From assembly GCF_002150765.1 (NCBI RefSeq), contig NZ_MUYM01000108.1, forward strand, positions 1 through 48,196: 48,196 bases of DNA, in the 5' to 3' direction. This DNA is from Lentzea kentuckyensis. Its GTDB lineage: Bacteria; Actinomycetota; Actinomycetes; Mycobacteriales; Pseudonocardiaceae. Within the stretch, counting starts at the first letter, position 1; each line of letters begins with the position of its first letter. Positions 1 to 7,504 of this stretch are shown here, piece after piece. Under the pieces are notes generated by a model. The model saw only the letters and a program-made list of their open reading frames with translations. It was not told the origin of the DNA and did not search any database. The translations under genes and the position numbers were made by a program.

Positions 1-30
1 ACTACCACCAACTGCGCTGGTCGTGGCCAT
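1..30 (-). CDS. Possible 5' end of a leftward gene cut by the window edge
   Basis: An ATG on the minus strand (positions 30-28) opens a frame that starts M-A-T-T-S-A-V-G-G-S and runs off the left edge without a stop. Only ten codons are visible, so no family can be named. No clear Shine-Dalgarno sequence precedes the ATG. Two inverted repeats (38-52 and 81-99) lie upstream, as expected for a promoter region. The call rests on an open frame and the layout only. Confidence 0.25.
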   Translation of the reverse strand, partial: MATTSAVGGS

Positions 31-80
31 GCGCGCACCGGAAACGTTCCGGGCCACACCACCACTAGCCCGCCCAGAGC

Positions 81-99
81 GGTTTCACCACGTGAAACC
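81..99. promoter_or_regulatory. 19-bp perfect inverted repeat, candidate operator
   Basis: GGTTTCAC-cac-GTGAAACC is a perfect repeat with 8-bp arms and a 3-nt centre. A second, shorter repeat, CCGGAA-acg-TTCCGG, lies at 38-52. Both sit in the sequence between a possible leftward gene and the exporter operon. The size and symmetry fit a dimeric TetR- or GntR-type repressor site, but no cognate regulator is visible here. Confidence 0.4.
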
Positions 100-307
100 A
101 CCTGCCACCGAACCGGTGAAAAAACCGAATTCCATGCCGCCGTTGGTGGCACAGATTCCGGTGTGTGCCTAGCCTGGAGCCCCGCACACCGCAGCCAGGT
201 CACATCGAGCCGAGGTCGAGTCCGCGGCTGCCCGGCGGCCAGCCGCAGCGCGAGGAGTGCACGATCTGCACCGCGGTCGCTCCCGATGCGGTCGGTTGAC
301 GGCTTCA

Positions 308-517
308 TGAGGAGCCAATACTGGAATCCGCTACGATGGCCTGCGCCGCGCGGCGGAGATCAAGGGGTTCCCCTCCTGGGTCCGGAGGGGCGCCGCGCAC
401 ACCTATTACGCCTGGGAATCCTCAATTGCCTACCGCCGGCGTGCCGGCACACAGACGAAAGTTGTTCCTGAGAGGCCGTCACTGGGGGAATCTCGGGTCA
501 CGTACCAGGAGGTTGAC
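308..517 (+). other. Coding-like frame without a start codon, upstream of and in frame with the MFS gene
   Basis: After a TGA at 308-310, the frame is open and continues directly into the MFS gene that starts at 518. It contains no ATG, GTG or TTG. From about 323 to 420 its third codon positions are roughly 85-90% G/C, as in real genes here, and it encodes a plausible stretch (RYDGLRRAAEIKGFPSWVRR). A neighbouring frame (ATG at 289) looks similar up to about 320, so a frameshift near 320 would join the two. It may be the end of a decayed small gene, or an N-terminal extension of the MFS protein using a rare start. I do not recognise the peptide. Positions 100-307 show nothing else I can support. 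Confidence 0.3.
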
Positions 518-1795
518 GTGGAATCGGCAGCAGAGCAACGCGCGCCGAAACAGGTTACGGAGCACACCGAAAACAGGGGGCGTCGTTCTCTCATTGGACG
601 GCGGCTGTACATCTTCTCGGCACTGATCGACACGATCGGTGGCGGCCTGTGGATGCCGGTCAGCTTGATCTTCTTCATCGACGGCAAGGGTCTGCCAGCG
701 GAGCAGGTCGGACTCGCGCTGACGATCGGTGGAATCATCGGACTCGTCGCGGCTCCCAACGGCGGTGGCTTGATCGACAAGCGGGGGCCCGCGTTCATCG
801 CCGTCATCGCCAATGTGCTGTGCGGCAGTGTTTTCCTGTTCTACACGGTGGTGGACCAGGTCTGGCAGATCGCCCTGCTGAGCGCGGTGTTCGCGGGCGC
901 CGATCGCCTCTTCTGGACTGCCAACGCACCATTGCTCGAACGACTGGTCCCCGCGGGACAAGCCCTGGACCGGGTGCTCGGTGCCCAGAACGTCGCTCGC
1001 ATCGTCGGCCTCGGCGTCGGCGCGGGACTCAGCGGTCTGTTCATCGGGAATCCGTCCGGGCTGAACATCCTCGGCTACGCAAACGGCCTGAGCTACGTGC
1101 TGGCGGCAACCATCACGCTGGTCGCGGTGTTGGTGGCGGGTGTGGCCACCAGCCGCATCGCCATGCCGAAAGCCGAAAGCCTGGCCACCCCTTGGCGACG
1201 GATCCTGGCGGACCGTCCCTACCTGATGCTGTGCCTGATTCAGGTGCAGTTCGGACTGGCTGCACGCAGCTTCGTCGTGATCTTGCCCGTGGTCGCCATC
1301 CACACGCTGGGAGGCCCGTCCTGGCTGCCCGGAGTGTCGGTGATCGTCGCGAACGGTTTGCTCGCACTGATCCAGGCTCCGGTCATCAGGCTGAGTGAGC
1401 GCACGTCCCGGTTGTGGATCATCAACGTGTCCGCGATCGCCTTCGTGGGCAGCTTCCTGCTGCTGGTACCCGGAGGCACCTTCGGGGCCTCCGCCGCTGT
1501 ACCGATCATCGTGGCCGTCGCGGTTCTGACGGCTGTCGCGGAGGCGGGTTTCGCACCGCCGATCACCGCCGCGGCCAGTTTGGCGGCGCCTCAAGAACTG
1601 AAGGGTCGGTACAGCGCGGTTCTGCAGACGTCGTGGGGCCTGGGCAACGTGCTCGCGCCAGCGCTGTTCACCTCGCTGTACGCCGTGAGCAATTCCGTGC
1701 TGTGGCTGTTCATGGCGCTGCTGCTCCTGGCAGTCGTACCGATCGCGAACGCCACGGCGAAGCGTCTGCCTCCAGGCTGTCTGACCGCCGGATGA
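518..1795 (+). CDS. MFS transporter, probable drug or metabolite exporter
   Basis: This 425-aa protein has about twelve hydrophobic segments, beginning after a charged 30-residue N-terminus. Repeated Gly/Ala-rich helices and the basic loop after the sixth segment are typical of major facilitator exporters of the drug:H+ antiporter type. The GTG start is chosen because AGGAGG at 507-512 stands 5 nt before it. The frame is open further upstream, but without a start codon. The stop overlaps the ATG of the following helicase gene (ATGA), so the two are translationally coupled. Next to a HelD-like helicase and an ATP-grasp ligase, export of a locally made product, or resistance to it, is a reasonable inference. 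The substrate cannot be read from the sequence. Confidence 0.85.
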   Translation: MESAAEQRAPKQVTEHTENRGRRSLIGRRLYIFSALIDTIGGGLWMPVSLIFFIDGKGLPAEQVGLALTIGGIIGLVAAPNGGGLIDKRGPAFIAVIANVLCGSVFLFYTVVDQVWQIALLSAVFAGADRLFWTANAPLLERLVPAGQALDRVLGAQNVARIVGLGVGAGLSGLFIGNPSGLNILGYANGLSYVLAATITLVAVLVAGVATSRIAMPKAESLATPWRRILADRPYLMLCLIQVQFGLAARSFVVILPVVAIHTLGGPSWLPGVSVIVANGLLALIQAPVIRLSERTSRLWIINVSAIAFVGSFLLLVPGGTFGASAAVPIIVAVAVLTAVAEAGFAPPITAAASLAAPQELKGRYSAVLQTSWGLGNVLAPALFTSLYAVSNSVLWLFMALLLLAVVPIANATAKRLPPGCLTAG

Positions 1796-3819
1796 CCAGC
1801 GACTCAAGGACCGTGAGCGGCCATGACGAGCTCACCGCTGAACGCCGGCACCTGGCCTATGTGCGCCAGTGCCTGACCGACAGCCGTGAGGAGTCCAGGC
1901 GCAAGGCGGAGCAAGCGGCGAAACGCGGCGACGACGACGGCGCGTTCTGGTTCTCCCGCAACGCCTGGCAACTCGACGACAGAGAGTCCTCGCCCCTGTT
2001 CTTCGGCCGGCTCGACGGTCCGGAGCCCGATCCGATCTACGTGGGTCGACGGTATGTGTCGGACACCTCCGGGACACCAGTGACCATCGACTGGCGAACG
2101 CCGATGGCCGCCCGCTTCTACCGGGCCAGCGAGGCGAATCCGATGGAAGTCGTGCGCCGGCGGCGATACGGCTTCTCCATCGACAACGAGATGACCGGAT
2201 TCGACGATGAGCTCCTCGGTACGCCCTGCGGCGCCGACGAGCTGAGTTCGCTGGTGCGGCTGGAGATCGAGCGGGCCCACTTCGGCCCGATGCGGGACAT
2301 CGTCGCGACCATTCAGCCCGACCAAGATCATATTATTCGGCTGGGCATGACGGATGCCCTTGTCGTGCAAGGCGGACCAGGCACGGGTAAGACCGCGGTC
2401 GGACTCCACCGGGCGGCGTACTTGCTGTTCGAGTACGCCCGGATTCGTAATCAGGGTGTACTGGTCGTGGGCCCCAACGACACGTTCATCCGGTACATCG
2501 CACGGGTGCTTCCGGCCCTGGGCGAAGTGCAGACCAACCACGAATCACTCGCGGGACTGGTCGGGGCCAAGCTTCCTCGTCCCGAGGAGGAACCTCGCGC
2601 GGCGCTGATCAAGGCCGATGCCCGGATGGCCGTGGTCCTGGAACGCGCGGTGCGACGGGTGGTGTCCATGCCCACCGAGGACCTGGTCATCACCCAGACA
2701 AGCCCGTACGTCCGCGTCAGCCTGGACGAGCTCCGGTCTCTGACGACCGACGTGATGCGGGAAGCCCGGCCTTTCCTGGACGCCCGGGAACAGCTGAGCA
2801 TCCAGGTCGCCGAGCTGGTCCGAAGGCGGGTCGAGGCTCGTGGGCGCACACTCACCGACGGCGAGGTCAAGAAGATCTCGCGTTGCCGGCAGACCAAGAC
2901 ACTCGTGGAGCACGTCTGGCCGAAGATCAAGCCCCAGGAGATCCTGTTCCGGTTGCTCACCGATCCTGACCACCTGGCCGAGTGCGCAGACGGCGTCCTG
3001 ACACCGCAAGAGCAGAAATTGCTCTCCTGGCCGACTCCACCCGCCACGGCCGGCCGCGCGAAATGGACCATGGGTGACTACGTGCTCCTCGACGAGCTGT
3101 CGTCCCATCTGGCTCCGGGGCGCCGCTTCGGCCATCTGGTGATCGACGAAGCACAGGACCTGTCGGCGATGCAGTGGCGTGCTGTCGCCCGCCGCTGTTC
3201 CGGTTCGGCGACCCTGCTCGGCGATCTCGCGCAACGCACTACTCCGGGCTCGTTGGGTTCATGGCAGGAGGTCCTCTCAGGACTGGGACTCCCTGGCGTG
3301 ATCAATGAATTGCGGACGAGTTTCCGGGTTCCCCGGCAGATCCTGGGCATGGCGAACAGGCTGCTCGAACAGATAGACCCGGACCTGCCGAAAAGCACAT
3401 CGGCGCGCTCGGTGGCCGACGCGGTGACAATCGTGTCACTGGAGGACGAACCCGAACCGCGCACGGCCGTCTCTCGGGCGGGAAGAATTAGCGAAATCCT
3501 GAAAGAAATACCGCCGGAACAGGGCAGCATCGGGGTGATAGTCACCGATCCCGACGTGGACACCATGCGGGCGGAGTTGTTGGGGATGAGCGTCGACCTG
3601 ACAACCCCGGACCAAATCAATCACGAACGACGTGTCGCACTGGTGCCGGCAAGCCAGGCGAAGGGCCTGGAGTTCGACCACGTCATCCTGGTCGAACCGC
3701 AGGACATCCTGTCCCAGGGACAACACGGGCAACGACTCTTGTACATCTCCATCACCCGGGCTATTTCACGACTGACCATTGTTCATCAACAGACACTACC
3801 TCCAGCACTCCACGAATGA
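1792..3819 (+). CDS. helD: HelD-like superfamily 1 helicase/ATPase, RNA polymerase-associated
   Basis: This 675-aa protein has an N-terminal charged coiled-coil region (about 1-60). A Walker A motif, GGPGTGKT, lies at 194-201, and an insertion region of about 230 residues follows. The Walker B/DEAQ motif (VIDEAQD) is at 450-456, and a C-terminal UvrD-type motif (YISITRA) is at 651-657. This architecture is that of HelD, an SF1 ATPase that binds RNA polymerase and removes stalled or inhibitor-bound complexes. In actinomycetes, HelD relatives (HelR) give rifamycin tolerance. The ATG overlaps the MFS stop by 4 nt. A longer upstream extension in this frame exists but overlaps the MFS gene and is rejected. 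Pairing with an exporter suggests a protective role; a housekeeping role is equally possible. Confidence 0.85.
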   Translation: MTSDSRTVSGHDELTAERRHLAYVRQCLTDSREESRRKAEQAAKRGDDDGAFWFSRNAWQLDDRESSPLFFGRLDGPEPDPIYVGRRYVSDTSGTPVTIDWRTPMAARFYRASEANPMEVVRRRRYGFSIDNEMTGFDDELLGTPCGADELSSLVRLEIERAHFGPMRDIVATIQPDQDHIIRLGMTDALVVQGGPGTGKTAVGLHRAAYLLFEYARIRNQGVLVVGPNDTFIRYIARVLPALGEVQTNHESLAGLVGAKLPRPEEEPRAALIKADARMAVVLERAVRRVVSMPTEDLVITQTSPYVRVSLDELRSLTTDVMREARPFLDAREQLSIQVAELVRRRVEARGRTLTDGEVKKISRCRQTKTLVEHVWPKIKPQEILFRLLTDPDHLAECADGVLTPQEQKLLSWPTPPATAGRAKWTMGDYVLLDELSSHLAPGRRFGHLVIDEAQDLSAMQWRAVARRCSGSATLLGDLAQRTTPGSLGSWQEVLSGLGLPGVINELRTSFRVPRQILGMANRLLEQIDPDLPKSTSARSVADAVTIVSLEDEPEPRTAVSRAGRISEILKEIPPEQGSIGVIVTDPDVDTMRAELLGMSVDLTTPDQINHERRVALVPASQAKGLEFDHVILVEPQDILSQGQHGQRLLYISITRAISRLTIVHQQTLPPALHE

Positions 3820-3894
3820 ACAAAATGAGGCATCCGTGTCTTCGTCGGGCGGTGGCACATCGGGTTCACAGGCGCTGGTGATGCCGGCCTAGCT

Positions 3895-3924
3895 CTGAAA
3901 AGCCGATATCCGTGAACATGATAA
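3895..3924 (+). promoter_or_regulatory. Possible promoter giving a near-leaderless transcript
   Basis: CTGAAA (3895-3900) and TGATAA (3919-3924) are separated by 18 nt, and the ATG of the P-loop kinase follows 9 nt after the -10 box. No ribosome binding site precedes that ATG, which fits leaderless initiation, a mode common in actinobacteria. Confidence 0.3.
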
Positions 3925-3933
3925 AGTCCCCGC

Positions 3934-4524
3934 ATGCGCGTACTCCGCAGTCTGGACCCGCTGCCACGGGTGCCACGACGGGTAACAGTGGCCGGTTCTT
4001 CAGGTTCTGGAAAATCCAGCCTCGCAAAAGAACTGAGTGAATTGCTCAACCTTCCCTACGTCGAACTCGATTCCCTCTTCCACGGGCCCGGGTGGACGGT
4101 GCTGGACAACTGGCAGGATTCTGTCCGGGAGATCATCCGCGGCGACGAGTGGGCGATCGAATGGCAGGGCGACCCCGTGCGCGCTGAGACGACGGAGCGC
4201 GCCGACGTCCTCGTCTGGCTGGATCACCCACGTTGGCTCACCGTGGCCCGCACCATTCGCCGGACCGTGCGCCGAAGGTTTGCCGGTGTCGAGTTGTGGA
4301 ACGGGAACAAGGAACTCCCGCTGCACACCTTCTTCACCGATCGCGACCACATCGTTCGCTGGGCGTGGAAGTCTCACCCCGACATTCGAGCCCGGCTGGT
4401 CGCCCTGATCGAGGAAGGCGGGCATCCCGATCTGATCGTCGTGCGACTGCGTGGCCAGCGTGAGGTCGACGCGTGGTTGCGCGGGCCACTCCGTCAGGCG
4501 CTGCTCGCCGAGCGTAAGGACTGA
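3934..4524 (+). CDS. Small P-loop kinase-like NTPase (adenylate kinase / topology-modulation-like)
   Basis: This 196-aa protein carries a Walker A motif, GSSGSGKS, at residues 21-28. It is followed by LPYVELDSLFHGPGW, a pattern typical of the small 'topology modulation'/FlaR-like AAA kinases, where the aspartate helps position a phosphoryl acceptor. A second conserved block (ADVLVWLDHP) holds the Walker B-like strand. No membrane segment is seen. Its substrate is unknown in the whole family. It lies in the same direction as the MFS-HelD pair upstream and the phosphatase-ATP-grasp pair downstream but has its own gap on both sides. It could be a passenger or a tailoring kinase. Confidence 0.75.
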   Translation: MRVLRSLDPLPRVPRRVTVAGSSGSGKSSLAKELSELLNLPYVELDSLFHGPGWTVLDNWQDSVREIIRGDEWAIEWQGDPVRAETTERADVLVWLDHPRWLTVARTIRRTVRRRFAGVELWNGNKELPLHTFFTDRDHIVRWAWKSHPDIRARLVALIEEGGHPDLIVVRLRGQREVDAWLRGPLRQALLAERKD

Positions 4525-4566
4525 GGTTCCGCGAGGTCCACCGGCCTTCCGCGTGCCGACGACAAT

Positions 4567-4755
4567 TTGTGCGCGGATCCCGCACCGGCAGCAGTTCGCG
4601 GCCGTGTTTTGCCTCGCGAAACTGTCGCCTCCGATGTCCGGCTGGAGCCACTACCGTCCCCAACGTGCTGCCGGGCCGAGACGAGGAACTGCGACTGCTG
4701 GCGGACCCTGACCCGCCATCGCCAGCTGCTCCTCATGGCCGAGTTCTGGCGGTAG
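4567..4755 (+). pseudogene. Coding-like remnant ending at 4755
   Basis: The last 24 codons of this frame (about 4684-4755) are almost entirely G/C at position three and end in a helix-like tail, QLLLMAEFWR, followed by TAG. Further upstream the bias weakens and there is no ATG or GTG. Only a TTG at 4567 could start it, without a convincing ribosome binding site. It may be the 3' remnant of a lost gene in the 266-nt space between the kinase and phosphatase genes. I do not recognise it. Confidence 0.2.
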
Positions 4756-4790
4756 CAAGTCGACACCATTGCACGCTGGGGGCAGAAGAA

Positions 4791-5477
4791 GTGATCACCA
4801 AGAACGAGCACCTGGTCCTGTCCGATCACCTGGCGAACACACGTGATCTCGGCGGACTGGTCACCACGACCAACCACCGGATCAAGCGGCAGCGGCTGTT
4901 GCGCACCGCCGCGTTGTCACCGGTATCGCCGACCACCGCCGCGCTGCTCACCGCGGAGGTCGGCACAGGCGTCTACGTGGATCTGAGGACGGAGGGTGAG
5001 ATCGCCAAGAGTGGAGAGCCAACCGCCCTGCTGGAGCTGGGCTGGCGGTGGAATCCGGCGCCTCTGCAGACCAAACACTCCGGGGACACCGATGACAGCC
5101 CCGATGGATTCCTACGGCGCTACCTCGACCACATCCCCGCCCATCTTGACGCGATCGAAGCGGTCATCAAGGTCCTCGGGGAACATCCCACAATCGTCGG
5201 CTGCGCGGCGGGCAAGGACCGCACGGGCCTTGTCATCGCGGGCATCCTCACCGGCCTCGGCGTTCCCCGGGCCACCGTGCTGGCGGACTACGAGCTGAGC
5301 ACCTCGTGTCTCCGCGGACACCAGTCCAGCGACAAGAACCGCACATGGGTGCTGCCGAAGGTTCCTGAACCCGCGTATGCCCATGTCATCGACACGGTGC
5401 TCACCCAGATCGATCCCGCTGTCTTCACCGCGCAGGCCGACAAGGTGCGCCACCTTCTTCTGGAGGAGAATCTGTGA
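4791..5477 (+). CDS. PtpB/IphP-type protein tyrosine phosphatase
   Basis: This 228-aa protein matches the Y_phosphatase3 family. The N-terminal signature NTRDLGG is at residues 16-22, and the active-site loop CAAGKDRTG begins at Cys138, with Arg144 completing the CX5R phosphate-binding loop. The usual His before the catalytic Cys is Gly here (GCAAGKDR), a small departure from the family. The GTG at 4791 is preferred over upstream starts because the family signature begins about 12 residues after it. The stop overlaps the GTG of the ATP-grasp gene (GTGA), so the two are coupled. It probably hydrolyses phosphotyrosine, phosphoinositide or a small phosphate ester in the cytoplasm. Coupling to a ligase suggests the substrate may be a pathway intermediate. 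Confidence 0.85.
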   Translation: MITKNEHLVLSDHLANTRDLGGLVTTTNHRIKRQRLLRTAALSPVSPTTAALLTAEVGTGVYVDLRTEGEIAKSGEPTALLELGWRWNPAPLQTKHSGDTDDSPDGFLRRYLDHIPAHLDAIEAVIKVLGEHPTIVGCAAGKDRTGLVIAGILTGLGVPRATVLADYELSTSCLRGHQSSDKNRTWVLPKVPEPAYAHVIDTVLTQIDPAVFTAQADKVRHLLLEENL

Positions 5478-6925
5478 CCTCATCTCGACCGTCTCCGACG
5501 CCCGACACGGAACTCTCACCTCGACAGGTACTCGCGGGAGCCGTCGAGGCATTGACCGACTACTGGTCGGGCCGGGATGTCGTGCTGCTGGTATCGCAGT
5601 ACATCGGCATCGTCGCCAAGCTCATCGGTGAGTTGGAAAGCTGCGGGGCACGGGTGCAGGCGGTGATCACGGCCAATCTTCCGGCCGCCGACGCACCGCC
5701 TGTCCCGCACGTCTGGTCCGCGGCACAACAGGGCTTTCCCGGGTTGTCGCAGCGACAGTTCGATGCGCTGCTGGCGGAACCGCCCGACTCGCTCACCGAA
5801 TGGCTCCGGGCCCGGGACCCCCAGAGGTCGTGGACGTTCGTCGGCAGCACTCACACCCAGACCGGGCTGGTCGGCGACTACGTGGTGCACGGATGGCGTC
5901 GTCCGCTGTGGGGTTCTTGGGAGGACAAGGTCGTCGTTGAGGAGCTCTGGCGGGAGGCGAACGTCCAGTCGGCTCCTCACGCCATCTGCACTCCGGACGA
6001 TCCAGATCTCGCGGACCGGGCCGTGGAACTCGACCAGGGTTTCGGTGTCGTCATGGCGGTCGACGCGTCACGAGAAATCACCGGTGCGGCGATTGGATTG
6101 CGTTGGATCCGCACACGGGAGGAGCTGGATTCCGCCCGCGAGTGGAGTTCGGGTGCGGCGGACAGGATCAGGATCACGCCATTCATCCCCGGCACCCCTT
6201 TCAGCATTCTCGGAATGGCACTGGAAAGCGGTGTCGCCGTATTTGACCCGGTGGAAATCGTCACTGTGGTGAACGATCGGCTCAGCCGCTTCTTGTACTG
6301 TGGCACGTCGTCGTTCTGGAGGCCGAACGAGGATGTCACCGCGGTCATCCGGGAGAAAGCCCGGATGACCGGCGAGTACTTGTCCGGCCTTGGTTATCGA
6401 GGCATTTTCGGGGTGGATGGCATCGCCACGGGTGACGGCGAAATCTTCCTCACCGAGCTCAACCCGCGCCATCCGGCGGGGCTCGGTGTGCGTGCGGCCT
6501 GGCCTGACTTCCCGATCTACATCCTGCAACGCGGGATTCAGGAGGCGATGCCCGGTCTGTACGACCTCGATCACCGGGAGATGGAACGGGCCATCCGCGA
6601 CCTTGTCCGGGAAACCCCATCGGCCGCGGTGCGTGTCCCGCTCGGCGCGGATCCAGTCCGGCCGGGCAACTCCGCGGACCCAACGGGCACCGCCCTGACG
6701 CTCACCCTGGATCCCGAGTCGACCACGCTCCCCCAGGAACAGGTGGTGACGTTCTCCGTCGACGGTGACGCTGCCACGCTGATCTCCGTACACCCGATGC
6801 TGGCCGACGGGTCGATCGCTCCGGCGGCGGCAGCGCTGTCGAAGTCCGTCGGCACCGAAGAGCTCATCGCGCCGCGGGACGTACCGGATTCCGCGACACT
6901 GACGGCATCCTCGTTGACCGAGTGA
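5474..6925 (+). CDS. ATP-grasp carboxylate-amine ligase
   Basis: This 483-aa protein has an ATP-grasp C-terminal half. FGVDG with Asp315 and the metal-binding block LTELNPRHPAG (Glu328, Asn330) are in the expected order and spacing. Enzymes of this fold join a carboxylate to an amine or thiol through an acyl phosphate. The N-terminal 200 residues form a separate pre-ATP-grasp-like domain, and about 90 residues follow the catalytic block. The GTG start overlaps the phosphatase stop. The length and the ELNPR motif recall stand-alone amino-acid or peptide ligases (including the PGM1-like type that extends ribosomal peptides), not RimK-type graspetide enzymes. The substrate is unknown; the adjoining 26-codon ORF is a speculative candidate. 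Confidence 0.8.
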   Translation: MTSSRPSPTPDTELSPRQVLAGAVEALTDYWSGRDVVLLVSQYIGIVAKLIGELESCGARVQAVITANLPAADAPPVPHVWSAAQQGFPGLSQRQFDALLAEPPDSLTEWLRARDPQRSWTFVGSTHTQTGLVGDYVVHGWRRPLWGSWEDKVVVEELWREANVQSAPHAICTPDDPDLADRAVELDQGFGVVMAVDASREITGAAIGLRWIRTREELDSAREWSSGAADRIRITPFIPGTPFSILGMALESGVAVFDPVEIVTVVNDRLSRFLYCGTSSFWRPNEDVTAVIREKARMTGEYLSGLGYRGIFGVDGIATGDGEIFLTELNPRHPAGLGVRAAWPDFPIYILQRGIQEAMPGLYDLDHREMERAIRDLVRETPSAAVRVPLGADPVRPGNSADPTGTALTLTLDPESTTLPQEQVVTFSVDGDAATLISVHPMLADGSIAPAAAALSKSVGTEELIAPRDVPDSATLTASSLTE

Positions 6926-6936
6926 ATCCGGAGGAG

Positions 6937-6974
6937 CGCCATGCCGTCTGCCCTTTCCTGCTGGCGGCATGGCG
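6937..6974. terminator. Inverted repeat after the ATP-grasp gene, terminator or start-codon hairpin
   Basis: The arms CGCCATGCCG (6937-6946) and CGGCATGGCG (6965-6974) are perfectly complementary over 10 bp with an 18-nt loop. The repeat lies 11 nt after the ATP-grasp stop and could be a factor-assisted terminator. The left arm also contains the ATG of a 26-codon ORF, so it could instead control that start. Confidence 0.45.
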
Positions 6975-7021
6975 ACTCATCCACGTCACGAGGCCACCTG
7001 CGCTGCTGGGCCTTCGGCTGA
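6941..7021 (+). CDS. 26-aa peptide ORF with strong ribosome binding site; possible precursor peptide
   Basis: GGAGGAG at 6930-6936 stands 4 nt before an ATG that opens a 26-codon frame ending in TGA at 7019-7021. The peptide starts MPSALSCWRHGD and ends HLRCWAFG. It has two Cys-Trp pairs, a Ser/Thr-rich centre and a C-terminal Gly. The ORF starts 15 nt after the ATP-grasp stop. Such a peptide next to an ATP-grasp ligase, a phosphatase and an exporter could be a ribosomal precursor. Against this, the start codon lies in a 10-bp inverted repeat that may be a terminator, and codon bias cannot be judged over 26 codons. Confidence 0.35.
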   Translation: MPSALSCWRHGDSSTSRGHLRCWAFG

Positions 7022-7030
7022 CGGCATGGG

Positions 7031-7330
7031 TCACCGAGGTACGGCAGACTTCACGGCCAGGTTCACCGCCACAATCGCGATGATGATCAGCACCAGCGCC
7101 GTGGCCGCGTAGGCGAAGACCTGCCCGTAGCTGGTGCGGCTGCGAATGCGGAACGTCGCGAACGCCGTCCCCAGCGAGCAGACGACGGGCGGCAGCCAAA
7201 GCCAGCTGGGATACTTCACGGCTCCGGCGATCGACGACACGACCAGAACAGCAGGAATGACGTAGCCGGCCCAGTGGTACCGGCGGATGTTGTGGTCGTG
7301 TTCGAAGGGAAACCGCGGGTTCGACGTCAC
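7031..7330 (-). CDS. Small membrane protein, three predicted helices
   Basis: This 99-aa protein opens with a short polar N-terminus (MTSNPRFPFEHDHNIRRYHW). Three hydrophobic segments follow, at about 22-42, 45-58 and 72-92, so it is probably an inner membrane protein. I do not recognise a family. The GTG start at 7330 has GAGAGG about 9 nt upstream. It lies 12 nt downstream of a 35-aa ORF on the same strand, so the two probably form a small operon. It converges on the ATP-grasp operon. Confidence 0.65.
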   Translation of the reverse strand: MTSNPRFPFEHDHNIRRYHWAGYVIPAVLVVSSIAGAVKYPSWLWLPPVVCSLGTAFATFRIRSRTSYGQVFAYAATALVLIIIAIVAVNLAVKSAVPR

Positions 7331-7342
7331 GGTGATCGCCTC

Positions 7343-7450
7343 TCAGGTGAGCCGGCTGCGGTCGGAGAAGTCCTCGTCCTCGTCGCCTTCGGACGGATTC
7401 TGCCGCCGAACCCTCACCGGGCCTGTCGAACACGCACACCGAGTCTTCAC
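7343..7450 (-). CDS. 35-aa acidic-tailed small protein
   Basis: A GTG at 7450 with GGGGAGG placed 4 nt upstream starts a 35-codon frame. The peptide begins MKTRCACSTGPVRVRR, with two cysteines in a basic segment, and continues with an acidic run (SEGDEDEDFSD). Third positions are rich in G/C. Its stop lies 12 nt before the small membrane protein's start, as in an operon. No family is recognised. The strong ribosome binding site is the main evidence. Confidence 0.45.
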   Translation of the reverse strand: MKTRCACSTGPVRVRRQNPSEGDEDEDFSDRSRLT

Positions 7451-7504
7451 AGAACCTCCCCACAATCCGGCCAACGCGTGCGGTGACCCGACCGTCTTCC
7501 CGTC

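Noticed and set aside
479..1807. Long leftward open frame of 442 codons opposite the MFS gene
   Set aside because: Its translation is rich in Arg, Gln, Asp and His without hydrophobic structure, as expected of the antisense of a G/C-rich gene; the MFS frame has clear membrane helices and an RBS.
3836..3892. 18-codon frame (GTG start) between the HelD and P-loop kinase genes
   Set aside because: GAGG is near the start, but the peptide is only Ser/Gly/Thr-rich filler, codon bias is neutral, and it could arise by chance.
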